Shown here: positions 10,004 to 18,017 of the stretch, piece by piece
How the letters are laid out: every line of letters starts with the position of its first letter
How positions within the stretch are numbered: position 1 is the first letter of the stretch
Origin: Gaiellasilicea sp963765705
GTDB lineage: Bacteria; Actinomycetota; Thermoleophilia; Gaiellales; Gaiellaceae
Assembly: GCA_963765705.1 (NCBI GenBank)
Contig: CAVXXJ010000005.1
Span: 1 to 64,000, forward strand
Direction of reading: 5' to 3'
DNA: 64,000 nt
The notes under the pieces: generated by a model
What the model was told of the DNA's origin: nothing
Seen by the model: only the letters and a program-made list of their open reading frames with translations
Database searches by the model: none
Position numbers and translations under genes: made by a program

Positions 10004-10879
10004 GTGCCCGACATCGAGATCGCTCGCCCAGCGCCTCGCCGACGTCGACTACCTCGTCGACGAGGGCCTGGCGACGTCGATGTTCCTCAGCCTGCGCCTG
10101 CCACAGCCCCTGCTGCTCGAGGGCGAGGCGGGCGTCGGCAAGACCGAGGCCGCGAAGGCGCTCGCGACCGTGCTGGACACGCCGCTGATCCGCCTCCAGT
10201 GCTACGAGGGGATCGACGCGGCGGAAGCGCTCTACGAGTGGAACTACCCGCGCCAGCTGCTGAGCATCCGCCTCGCGGAACGGGTGGCGGCTCCGAGCTC
10301 AGCGAGGAGCAGCTGTTCGGGCCGGACTACCTGATCCGGCGTCCGCTCCTGCAGGCGCTCGAGCACCCCGGCCCGCGACCCGCGGTGCTGCTGATCGACG
10401 AGATCGACCGCGCCGACGACGACTTCGAGGCGTTCCTGCTCGAGCTGCTCGCAGATGCGAGCGTCACGATCCCGGAGCTCGGCACGATCCGCGCCACGCA
10501 TCCGCCGGCCATCGTGCTGACCTCGAACCGGACGCGCGACCTGCACGACGCCGTCAAGCGCCGCTGCCTCTACCACCGGATCGAGTACCCGACCCCGGAG
10601 CGCGAGGTGGAGATCGTGCGCCGCCGGGTCAAAGGCGCGTCGGAGACGCTGGCGGTGCAGGTCGCGAACGCCGTCTCGCGCATGCGCGACAGCGACGTCC
10701 AGAAGCCGCCCGGGATCGCGGAGGCGATCGACTGGCTGGCGGCACTGAGCCTGCTCGGCGTCGAGCACCTGGACGTCGCGGCCGTCGACCGCACGCTCGG
10801 GTCGGTGCTGAAGTACAGCGACGACCAGGAGGTGATCCGCGCGGCCGGCCTCGAGCAGCTCGTGCGGCCCGGTGACTAG
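10004..10879 (+). CDS. coxD: MoxR-family AAA+ ATPase CoxD
   Basis: AAA+ chaperone known to be needed for inserting copper/sulfur into the CODH active site in Oligotropha (CoxD, with CoxE and CoxF). Walker A GEAGVGKT is near 10125, Walker B LLIDEIDRADDD near 10395, sensor 1 LTSNRTRDLHDA near 10520, and the MoxR-typical IRLQCYEGIDAAEALYEW is near 10190. Frame changes occur near 10035 and 10285. The start is uncertain: GTG 10004 is the last in-frame candidate before conserved sequence, but the frame is open back into the YHS domain. The stop TAG at 10877-10879 overlaps the coxE start. Confidence 0.88.
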   Translation: MPDIEIARPAPRRRRLPRRRGPGDVDVPQPAPATAPAARGRGGRRQDRGREGARDRAGHAADPPPVLRGDRRGGSALRVELPAPAAEHPPRGTGGGSELSEEQLFGPDYLIRRPLLQALEHPGPRPAVLLIDEIDRADDDFEAFLLELLADASVTIPELGTIRATHPPAIVLTSNRTRDLHDAVKRRCLYHRIEYPTPEREVEIVRRRVKGASETLAVQVANAVSRMRDSDVQKPPGIAEAIDWLAALSLLGVEHLDVAAVDRTLGSVLKYSDDQEVIRAAGLEQLVRPGD

Positions 10880-12076
10880 CTTCGGCGTCGAGACGATCGA
10901 GCTCGACCTGCCCCCGCTCGTCGGCTCGTTCAGCCGGCGCCTGCACGACGCCGGGCTGCCGATCACGCCGAGCGCGCCGGCCGACTTCGCGCAGGCGCTG
11001 ACACTCGTCCGGCCGCTCACCCGGCGGCGGCTGTACTGGACCGCCCGCGCGGTGTTCGTGACCGACCCCGCGCAGATCAGGGCCTTCGACGCGGTGTTCT
11101 TCGCGATCTTCGGCAGCCGGGTCGACGGCGAGGACCTCGAGCTCGACGACGCACCGACGGCCGCCTCGGCGCCGGACGACCGGCCGAGATCCGAGCACAA
11201 GGCCTCGCCCGGCGACGCCGAGGACCTGCGGCACGAGCGCGTCGTCACCGCCCGGCGACGCAGAGGATGACCTGGCCGAGATCGAGGTGCCGCTCGCGCT
11301 GGCGAGCGACGAGGAGCTGCTCGGACGCAAGAGCTTCGACGCGCTCGAGCCGTACGAGCTCGCGCAGCTCTATCAGCTGATGTCGCGACTGGAGCTCTCG
11401 ACGCCGAAGCGGCAGACGCGCCGCTACGAGAAGGGCCGCCGCGGGCGAGCGCATCGACCTGCGCCGCACGCTGCGCGCCAGCCTGCGCACGGGAGGCGAT
11501 CCGATCCGCCTCGCACGCCGCCACCGGCGCATCGCCCGCCGGCGGCTCGTGCTGCTCTGCGACATCTCCGGCTCGATGGAGCCCTACGCCCGCGCGTACC
11601 TGCAGTTCCTGACTCGCCGCCGGCAGCTGGACCGAACGCCGAGGCCTTCGTGTTCGCGACGCGCCTGACCCGGCTGACCCGGGCGCTGGCCTCCCGCAAC
11701 CCGGAGCGCGCGATCCAGCGCGCCGCCGCGGCCGCGCCGGACTGGTCGAGCGGAACCCGGATCGGCGACGCCTTGAGGGAGTTCAACGACCGGCACGGCC
11801 GCCGCGGCATGGCCCGCGGAGCCGTGGTCGTGATCCTCTCGGACGGCTGGGAGCGCGGCGATCCGATGCTCGTGGGCCGCGAGATGGCCCGGCTCGCGCG
11901 CCTCGCGCACCGGATCGTGTGGGTCAACCCGCGGGTCGGCGCCGGAGACTTCTCCGTCCAGTCCGGCGGCATGGTGGCCGCGCTGCCGTACTGCGACGCG
12001 CTCGTCAGCGGCCACAACTTTCAGGCGCTCGACCGAGGTCGCCGAGGCGATCGGGGCGGCGTCGTGGGAACGGTGA
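10872..12076 (+). CDS. coxE: CoxE, VWA-domain partner of the MoxR ATPase
   Basis: Von Willebrand factor A-type protein that works with CoxD in metal insertion. GTG 10872 lies within the last codons of coxD (TSFGVETIELDLPPLVGSF). The N-terminal helical part includes LTRRRLYWTARAVFVTD. The VWA domain has the MIDAS motif CDISGSMEPYARA near 11560-11590 and later VVVILSDGWERGDP. It ends VAEAIGAASWER at TGA 12074-12076. Frame changes occur near 11240, 11445, 11620 and 12030, each with conserved sequence on both sides. About 400 residues, normal for CoxE. Confidence 0.88.
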
Positions 12077-12077
12077 C

Positions 12078-12218
12078 ATGCCCGCGGCGAACGCGGGCGC
12101 CGAGGAGGTCGAGCCGTGGGCGAGCGCGGTCCCGGTGCCGGGCAGCTCGGTCGGGATGCCGAGCGGCCACGGCCCGAGCAGGGGCAACACGACACCGGGC
12201 TGGGCCACCGATGAGTGA
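12078..12218 (+). CDS. 46-residue hypothetical protein in the cox block
   Basis: Tiny gene starting one base after the coxE stop and ending inside the start of the next gene (stop 12216-12218, next ATG 12211). The product is Pro/Gly/Ser-rich (VPVPGSSVGMPSGHGPSRGN) with no membrane helix and no cysteine. Tight spacing on both sides supports a real translated gene rather than spacer. Function unknown; it may be a small adaptor for one of the CODH maturation proteins. It is not recognised from any characterised family. Confidence 0.45.
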   Translation: MPAANAGAEEVEPWASAVPVPGSSVGMPSGHGPSRGNTTPGWATDE

Positions 12219-12401
12219 GGCCTCACCCAAGCTATGCATCTACCCCGGCTGCGAGCGACCGGCGGTCCCCGCCAACCCGCTGGGCGGTCCGCAGCCCTCC
12301 TTCTGCGATCTGGACGAGCACAACGCGCTGACGGCCCACCAGGAGCGTCAGCGCCTCGCGCCAGCGCACCGACCCAACGAACGAGGAGGCGAACCCAATG
12401 A
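12211..12401 (+). CDS. small Cys/His-containing protein in the cox block
   Basis: ATG 12211 starts MSEASPKLCIYPGCERPAVP, then SFCDLDEHNALTAHQERQRL. The three Cys and two His residues are placed like a small zinc- or other metal-binding fold. In the frame as written it runs into the next gene without a stop. A one-base change would instead end it at the TGA of 12399-12401, giving the ATGA overlap seen elsewhere in this operon, so the 3' end is uncertain. A good AGGAGG site for the next gene lies inside its 3' end. Function unknown. Confidence 0.45.
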
Positions 12402-12861
12402 CCGACGAGGCTACCGGGCTGTCTTTCTACGCGTGCACCCCACCGGCAAGATGGTGCTCAGCCTGACCACCGAGCCCGACGGGAAGGAGGCCGAGTACGC
12501 GCAGCTCGTCGCCGACGAGCTCGGCGTCCCCGCGCTCGACGTCAAGGTCGTGCCCGCGGACACGGACCGGTTCGGCGTCGGTCACGGCTTCAACACGAGC
12601 CCGTCGGAGGGCACACCCGCCGCGATCGCGAGCGCCACCGAGAAGATTCGCGCCAAGGGCCGGCTGCTCGCGGGCATGGCGCTCGGAGCCTCGCCGGAGA
12701 CGCCTGGAGTGGGTCAACGGGGCGTGGGCCGGCGCCGAGGGGCGACCGACCCGACCCAGGTGAAGACGGTCGAGCAGATCGCGCTCTACGCGCACGGAAC
12801 GGGCGAGCTCCCGCCGGGGGTCGAGGGAGGGCTCGACGCCCAGACCGTCTACAGCGGCTGA
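12398..12861 (+). CDS. free-standing CoxL-like domain (mini-CoxL), about 155 residues
   Basis: ATG 12398 is preceded by AGGAGG at 12383-12388. After a frame slip near 12433 (a G seems missing before VHPTGK) the product aligns along its length with the CoxL of this operon, from HPSGKAVVSISCQPQGQGHE to EGMEGGLDAQVIYDPPN. It stops right after GGLDAQTVYSG, before the DPPN motif. A second frame slip lies near 12705. Cofactor-contact motifs are lost: QPQGQGHETTF is EPDGKEAEYA, and GTYGSRSTPVSG is replaced by GFNTSPSEGTP. It therefore looks like a non-catalytic paralogue domain, perhaps an assembly factor, or a decayed duplicate. Confidence 0.65.
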
Positions 12862-12865
12862 CGAC

Positions 12866-13408
12866 TCAGCTCGGCGGCAGGACGGCGTCGAGCACGACCT
12901 CGACCTCGTCGACGACCTTGAGCGTGCCGAACAGCGTCGAGTAGGGCGAGATCCCCCAGTCGCTCTGCTTGACGACGGCGCTTCCCGTGAGCGCTGCCGC
13001 CGTCGACTGTGAGCTCGAACGCGAGCGGACGGGTCTTCGCCGAGGAGCGTCAACTCGCCCTCGACGCCGAGTCGTGCGGCCGTCGGCGCCAACCGCCACC
13101 GAGGTCGAGCGGAACACGATCTCCTGCCGCTTCAGGACCTCGTCGTCGATCGTCTCCTCGATGTTCGCCTTGTCGTCGTCACCGAGCGCCTGCATCCCGC
13201 CGGTTCCCTCGTGGACGCGAAGCGAGGCGGCATCTGCGGTCAGTCGCGACGCCGGCCTCTTCGCCGACCTCGAGCGTCGCCTTCCAGGCGGTGACGTGGA
13301 GCACCAGGTTGTGCCCCGCCTTGGCGGCGGCGCCTGTGCGTCCCGTCCGCACCGAGAGGCACGCCGTCGGCCTGGTCCGAGCTCGTACGTGCCTGGCTCG
13401 ATCGACAT
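12866..13408 (-). CDS. YceI-family (lipocalin-like) protein
   Basis: Runs against the cox operon, starting MSIEPGTYELGPDQA at 13408. After several frame slips (near 13370, 13250, 13110, 13060 and 12990) it reads DAASLRVHEGTGGMQALGDD, KANIEETIDDEVLKRQEIVF and ends VVKQSDWGISPYSTLFGTLK. YceI proteins are small beta-barrels that bind isoprenoid or amphipathic ligands. No signal peptide is seen, so a cytoplasmic version is likely. It is divergent from coxG across a 40-base gap holding a palindrome. A quinone or isoprenoid role beside a quinone-reducing enzyme is attractive but is only inference. Confidence 0.75.
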   Translation of the reverse strand: MSIEPGTYELGPGRRRASRCGRDAQAPPPRRGTTWCSTSPPGRRRSRSAKRPASRLTADAASLRVHEGTGGMQALGDDDKANIEETIDDEVLKRQEIVFRSTSVAVGADGRTTRRRGRVDAPRRRPVRSRSSSQSTAAALTGSAVVKQSDWGISPYSTLFGTLKVVDEVEVVLDAVLPPS

Positions 13409-13419
13409 TTCGCGGAGCC

Positions 13420-13435
13420 TATAGTTCGAACTCTA
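13420..13435. promoter_or_regulatory. palindromic operator candidate between yceI and coxG
   Basis: TATAGTTCGAACTCTA with the perfect 10-base palindrome AGTTCGAACT at 13423-13432. It lies in the 40-base gap between divergent starts (yceI ATG at 13408, coxG ATG at 13449). Sites of this size and symmetry are typical for dimeric winged-helix regulators such as MarR-type proteins. No regulator gene is next to it, so identity is open. Confidence 0.4.
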
Positions 13436-13448
13436 AGATGAGCCCTCG

Positions 13449-13882
13449 ATGGCCGTCGTAGCTGGAACATTCCTTCTCGACCGTCGAAGCCGATCGACGA
13501 GAGCTTCGCGACGATCCTCGACCTGGAGCGCGTCGTGCCGTGCGTCGAGGGCGGCAAGGTGCTCGAGACGACCGGGCCGGGAGCGGTCCGGGCCGAGATC
13601 AAGGTCAAGATGGGCGCGATGTCGATGACGTTCACCGGCACCGTCGAGATCGTCGAACAGGACGCCGAGGCTCATCGCGCCGAGATGAGCGTCAAGTCCA
13701 AGGAAGCCGGCGGACAGGGCCACGCGAACGCGAACGTCGTGATCACGCTCCAGGACGGCGGCGGGACGATCCACACGAACGCGCAGATCACGGGCAAGGC
13801 CGCCTCGATGGGCGAGGGCGTGGTTGCCGGCGTGCTCGACGCGCTGATCAAGGACTTCGCCGGCAAGCTCGGCGCGCTCTGA
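13449..13882 (+). CDS. coxG: CoxG, SRPBCC-fold CO dehydrogenase subunit G family
   Basis: Lipid-binding-fold protein; in mycobacteria CoxG is reported to link CODH to membrane menaquinone. ATG 13449. Two single-base insertions (near 13459 and 13490) break the N-terminus, which otherwise reads LEHSFSTVEA, then IDESFATILDLERVVPCVEG. From there it is open to TGA 13882, with GTVEIVEQDAEAHRAEMSVK and a C-terminal ITGKAASMGEGVVAGVLDAL. About 144 residues, shorter than versions that carry a C-terminal membrane anchor, so membrane attachment would need a partner. Separated from the other cox genes only by the reversed yceI. Confidence 0.8.
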
Positions 13883-13889
13883 CCCGGCG

Positions 13890-14276
13890 ATGGCGACGAT
13901 CCCGATGCGAGAGGTCCGCGCCGGCGAGGTGCCGCGCGACGGCGGCACGGCGATCCAGGAGGACGCGGACAGGCCCGTCTTCCACGGCAACGGCCCGGAC
14001 GACTACGTCTGCGTCGAGTGCGGCAATCTGCTCGCCACGGCGATGCACCCGCAGCAGATGACGAAGAAGGTCCGCGTCCGCTGCGGACGCTGCTCGACGG
14101 TCAACGTGTCCGTCATCGACGGGTACGAGGCCTCCGTCAGACGGCCCGAAGCGCCAGGAGTGACTCCCGGTGGCGGCGGTATGCCGCCGCCCCGTCGCCG
14201 TCGACGGCGGCGATCCGAAGGACGCGGCGGATGGCCCATCGCGGGTGCGGCGAGGTCGAGCAGCGCGTCGCGGTAG
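13890..14276 (+). CDS. small zinc-ribbon protein downstream of coxG (3' end uncertain)
   Basis: Starts 7 bases after coxG at ATG 13890 (MATIPMREVRAGEVPRDGGT). Two CxxC pairs, VECGNL and VRCGRCSTVN, about 30 residues apart, form a rubredoxin/zinc-ribbon-like module in the first 75 residues. Beyond about 14130 the frame becomes Arg/Pro-rich and overlaps the 3' end of the convergent gene, so the natural stop was probably lost to an indel near there. Position suggests co-transcription with coxG. Function unknown. Confidence 0.55.
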   Translation: MATIPMREVRAGEVPRDGGTAIQEDADRPVFHGNGPDDYVCVECGNLLATAMHPQQMTKKVRVRCGRCSTVNVSVIDGYEASVRRPEAPGVTPGGGGMPPPRRRRRRRSEGRGGWPIAGAARSSSASR

Positions 14277-14759
14277 GCCCGCTCCCGCTGGATCCCGCCG
14301 AAGCCGAAGCCCTTGGCCGCCAGGGCGCGGTCGAGGCCGTCGGTCCGCTCGCACCAGCGCGCGGCAGAGCTCCCTGTGCTCGTCGAGGTCGAAACCGACG
14401 GCCGCAGCCACCGGGTAGAGCTCGAGAGCGGCCAGGCGGAACGACGTGAAGTGATGCGACTCGTCGACCTCGATCACGGTTCCGGTCTGCTCGTGCACGA
14501 GCTCGACGGGGAGCAGCAGGTTCTCGCGCGACGCGTGCAGGACCGAGACGTCGCCGCCGAGCCGGGCGTAGATCGTCCCGAGCGGCTCGAGCACCGCGGT
14601 CACCGGCCCGGCGAGCGCCGGCTCGCGGCGCGCCTTCGCAACGCGTTCGAGCCCGACGTGGCCCTGCTCGCTCAGCCAGTCGAACGACTGACTCCCGAGC
14701 ACGATCCCGTCCTCGGCCGCCGCCTGCGCGAAAGCCCACTGAGCATCGCCCGGCGCCAC
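14137..14759 (-). CDS. conserved hypothetical protein, possible nuclease-like fold
   Basis: GTG start at 14759 (APGDAQWAFAQAAAEDGIVL). Conserved-looking segments are GQSFDWLSEQGHVGLERV-like sequence, LLLPVELVHEQTGTVIEVDE and SHHFTSFRLAALELYP. The E-x-D-E-x-x-H pattern resembles restriction-nuclease-like cores, but I cannot prove that. After frame slips near 14340 and 14215 the C-terminus reads AAVDGDGAAAYRRHRESLLA and ends at TGA 14137. About 205 residues. Similar proteins occur in other actinobacteria as far as I recall. Function unassigned. Confidence 0.5.
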
Positions 14760-14780
14760 TCGGCGGATGCTAGTTCGTTG

Positions 14781-14975
14781 CTAGAGCAGACGAAGGCGGC
14801 CGTGCAGCTGGATGTCCTGCTCGACCCAGGCGGGGCCGCGCCAGGCGATCACGTCGAGGCTCGGCTCGCAGAGGGCGCGCGCGCGAAGACGCGTCGCGAG
14901 CCGCTCTACGAGCCGTTCCTCTTCACGGCGTGCGTAGAGCGCCGCGAAGTGCGGGTCGACCCAGCTATAGGACAC
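14781..14975 (-). CDS. 64-residue hypothetical protein
   Basis: GTG 14975 overlaps the last codons of the upstream gene, whose stop is at 14967-14965. The product is charged and Arg-rich (ALYARREEERLVERLATRLR) and ends VEQDIQLHGRLRLL. No membrane helix or known motif is visible. The overlap suggests translational coupling to the DUF1579-like gene. It precedes the gene starting at 14759, so the three could form one operon. Confidence 0.5.
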   Translation of the reverse strand: MSYSWVDPHFAALYARREEERLVERLATRLRARALCEPSLDVIAWRGPAWVEQDIQLHGRLRLL

Positions 14976-15432
14976 GGCTGTACTCGATCTCCCAGAGCGG
15001 CGTCCAGGTCTCGCCGCCGTCGACGGAGCGCTGCCAGGACCAGTCGAGCGAGTCGCGCTCGATGTTCTCCCAGCGCATCCGGAAGATCGCAGGAGCGCCG
15101 TCGAGCTCGCCGTTCCGGCGCAGCTCCATGACGCCGTTCTCGAACGAGCCGGTGAAGTCGAGGTAGCTGCCCTCGCTGTCCACCCACGTCTGCTTCCAGC
15201 AGCTGGCGCCCCGGTCGTAGACGGAGAAGCTGAGTCCCTGGAAGTCGAGCGAAGGGCGGCCGTCGAAGCTCTCGACGACGACCTTGCCGTCGAGGTCGAG
15301 GTAGACCGAGTTGGTGGCGACCTGCCGGCGCTCGCCGTCGTCCCACGAGCAGTCCCACTCGCCGAGCCAGAAGTCGAACTGGCGCGCCGCGTCGAGCTGG
15401 ACGGTCAAAGGCTCGGCGTGGACAGCGCTCAT
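14965..15432 (-). CDS. DUF1579-like protein
   Basis: About 155 residues, intact. The N-terminal part has FDFWLGEWDCSWDDG, typical of DUF1579 and related lipocalin-like beta-barrels, followed by WKQTWVDSEGSYLDFTGSF and LDWSWQRSVDGGETWTPLWE. I chose ATG 15432 (MSAVHAEPL); an ATG at 15453 would add 7 residues. Neither has a clear ribosome binding site. A perfect palindrome lies 50 bases upstream. Probably a small-ligand-binding protein; substrate unknown. Confidence 0.65.
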   Translation of the reverse strand: MSAVHAEPLTVQLDAARQFDFWLGEWDCSWDDGERRQVATNSVYLDLDGKVVVESFDGRPSLDFQGLSFSVYDRGASCWKQTWVDSEGSYLDFTGSFENGVMELRRNGELDGAPAIFRMRWENIERDSLDWSWQRSVDGGETWTPLWEIEYSRVL

Positions 15433-15480
15433 GTGGACTACAACGCCGAGCATGCAAAGGAGTTAGGGGTCTTAATCGAA

Positions 15481-15495
15481 GCGCAACAGTTGCGC
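15481..15495. promoter_or_regulatory. 15-base palindrome upstream of the DUF1579-like gene
   Basis: GCGCAACAGTTGCGC, two perfect 7-base arms around one base. It lies 28-63 bases upstream of the candidate starts at 15453 and 15432. It could bind a dimeric repressor or form a small hairpin. The region is otherwise non-coding and a little less GC-rich than its surroundings. Confidence 0.3.
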
Positions 15496-15558
15496 AACGG
15501 CGACTTACGCCGAAAAGCGGCCTCAAATGCTGGTTGCAAGCGGGATTAAGGGGCTAAA

Positions 15559-15592
15559 GATGGGCGGCCGCGCCGAAGCGCGGCCGCCCATC
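15559..15592 (-). terminator. strong hairpin terminator after the DUF6351 gene
   Basis: Perfect 14-base stem (15559-15572 with 15579-15592) and a 6-base loop, beginning 9 bases after the stop codon at 15601. On the minus transcript it is followed by TTTAGCCCC, a weak U-tract, so it may act as an intrinsic terminator or as a 3'-end stabiliser. Confidence 0.65.
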
Positions 15593-15600
15593 AAGCGGCG

Positions 15601-17897
15601 TTACTTGCTCTTGCGGTCGAGCCCGTTCGGCTCGCCCGCGTCGCCCTTCGAGTAGTCGCAGACCCCGCGTCGGGAAGATCGCGTTCAGGCGGTCGACCTC
15701 CGCGTCGGTCGGCGTCCACGAGCCGTAGAGGCCGCGTGCGAGCGCCTTCTTCACGGGCTGCAGGTGGCACTTGAAGATGCCGCCCTCGATCGGGCCGCCC
15801 GCGACGGTCCGCGAGGTCCCGAACGGCGGGAACGCCTGCGCGCAGGCTCCCTTCGGGCCGCCGTCGAGGATCCCGTTCCACACGTTCGGGCCGGTCGCGA
15901 GCAGCGAGCCGTCGACGTTGAAGCAGGAGTCGGACGCGCCGGCCGGCTTGTTGCCGCCGACGCCGAGCTCCGGGTGCGCCTTGATGTTCTTCAGCCACTG
16001 GTCGAGCACGAGCAGCGCCTGCGGCGTCTGGTCGAAGCGCGTGCCCGGCTGGCCCGGCTGCGGCGCGGCCGTGAACCAGATCAGCTGGTTCGACGCGTCG
16101 CCGTCGTAGTTCAGCAGCCGCTGCCTCGCTGCGAACGACTGGTGCGAGTTGTGCATGTCGAGGAACGCCTCGAGGTAGTGGCGCCAGTCGATCACGGGGA
16201 TGTCGAGCTTCCCGCGGAAGACCATCCCCGACCGGTACGCCGCGTGCTGCGCCTCGCGGTTGCCCTCACGCCTCGGCGCGGGGGTTGCGCCGCCGTCCGG
16301 AGAGAGCTGCATGTTGCGTGCGCTCCAGACGTCGGGCGGCTGTGACGCGCAGAGGGCCGCGATGTAGGGACAGCCCTCCTGCACCATGTCGGCCGAGCGC
16401 TTCCACGACCCGACGTTCGCGTTCAGGTCGAGGAACTGAGCCGGAGTGATCGCGCCACTCTTCACGGCCGCGAGCCCGTACTGGACGCCCACGTTGTCCC
16501 AGGGCGTGCGGGCGAAGCCCGTCTCGTCGGTGCCGTAGATGTTCACCAGGTCGCCCCAGTGCGTCCACTCGACCGGCCCGTGGACGGCCGGGTTGTATCC
16601 GGGCGCCGTGCCGAAGTGCGGGTTGAGCGCGAGCGGCGAGAGGCCGCGCCAGCCGTTGATGCACTCACTCGATCCGGGAGTCGGCATGTACGGCATCACA
16701 GCCGCGTACGGGATTCGGCATCACCGACGAGGCGTTCAGGCCCTCGATCAGCGTCCGGTTCACCCACGTTCGCCACATCGAGAGCGAGTCCGAGAGCACC
16801 TTCGAGTCCATCCAGCGCTCGAGCAGCTCGCAGTCGCCGACGTGGATCGTCTGCGTGACCATGTCGGGATACGAGTACTGCGGCACGCCGGCGTCGATCA
16901 GCCCGGGATGGTTCTGCCCGTAGACGTACTGCTGGATCGCGCCGCCGGAGCCGCCGACCGCGACCGTGTACTCCGGCTCCGCGTACTTCGAGACGAAGTG
17001 GTCCTTGACCATGATCGCCGTCTCGCCGCCGAGCTGGAGGTTGTAGTGCGTGTTCGTGCGCGTGCCGGACGAGTAGAGGACCGCGAAGCCCATCCCCAGG
17101 CCGGGCAGGTAGCGCATGTCGCCGCCGCTCGCCGCTCCCTGAGTGTGGCCGATCGCGACGCCGCCGGAGAAGCTGAACAGCGCCTTCCGGTTCCAGGCCG
17201 AGAGGTCGAGCGTCGAGGTCTGCGAGAACGGCGAGAGGACCAGGATCGAGTACATGAACCGGTTGATCACGCCGCGCTCCCAGCGCGCGATCATCGGCAC
17301 GGTCAGGCCGTCCATCGTCGTCGTGTGCACGATCGCGGATGCGGGGGGCGGTGAGGCCGGGTCGTACGCGATCAACGTCGTCGGGCTCGAGGTCGGGCGA
17401 TAGACGTACGACACGACGGTCGGCGTCTCGCAGGTCGGCGACTGGGCGATCGGCGGCAGCCCCATCCCGGCGGCGTTGCCCGTCGTCGCGCAGACGAACG
17501 GCACCTGGTGCGGCCCCGAGAAGATCGGGCCCTGGATCGGGTTGTTGACGAGCTTGAGCTTGTCGCGATGCTGGTTGCCCCGCCCGTCCTTCGCGATCAG
17601 CAGGCTCTCGCCGAGCGGCAGGCCGGTGACGACGCCCTCGAGCTGGTGGTTCCCCTCGGGATCCGGCCCGAAGACGGAGCGGACGTCGACGCCGTTCAGC
17701 GTCACCTCGACGTCGCCGAACGACGTGCCGGCGGGCACGGCGATCTCGATCCGCGCGTCGCCGCCCGAGACGTACTGCGCCGGGCTCGAGACGACGCTCA
17801 GCTCGATCTTGTCGCCACCTGCCATCGCGGCCGGTGCGACGACGAGCGCTGCGCCCGCGGCGACAACCGCGGCGAGGCGCCTGGAAAATCGATTCAT
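15601..17897 (-). CDS. secreted DUF6351-family protein, alpha/beta-hydrolase-like
   Basis: ATG 17897 follows GGAAGGGGAG. A clear signal peptide comes first (basic RRLAAVVAAG, hydrophobic stretch, cleavage near PAAMAGG). An Ig-like N-terminal segment (VSGGDARIEIAVPAGTSFGD) is followed by a large hydrolase-like domain with the nucleophile-elbow pattern VGGSGGAIQQYVYGQNHP and later DWRHYLEAFLDMHNSHQSFA. It ends DAGVCDYSKGDAGEPNGLDR and a short basic tail at TAA 15601. About 765 residues with two frame slips (near 16705 and 15675). Likely an extracellular esterase or depolymerase; substrate unknown. Confidence 0.75.
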
Positions 17898-18017
17898 GTT
17901 CTCCCCTTCCACACCCTGATTGGTGCGAGGACTATCCCCGGAAGCGGCGACCAAGGTCAAGCGCGAACCCCTCGCGAGAAAGCAGAGCGACCCGGTTTAC
18001 GCCTACATTGCTAGGTC

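Noticed and set aside
9948..10334. Possible coxD start at GTG 9948, which would overlap a TGA ending the YHS protein
   Set aside because: That frame reads Arg/Ala/Ser-rich sequence between 9948 and 10035, unlike protein, while the other frame gives plausible sequence (REVTGEAPGEIRRLVPDIEI). Needs resequencing.
14160..14276. Arg/Pro-rich C-terminal extension of the zinc-ribbon protein
   Set aside because: It is antisense to the 3' end of the convergent gene and probably arises from a lost stop codon.
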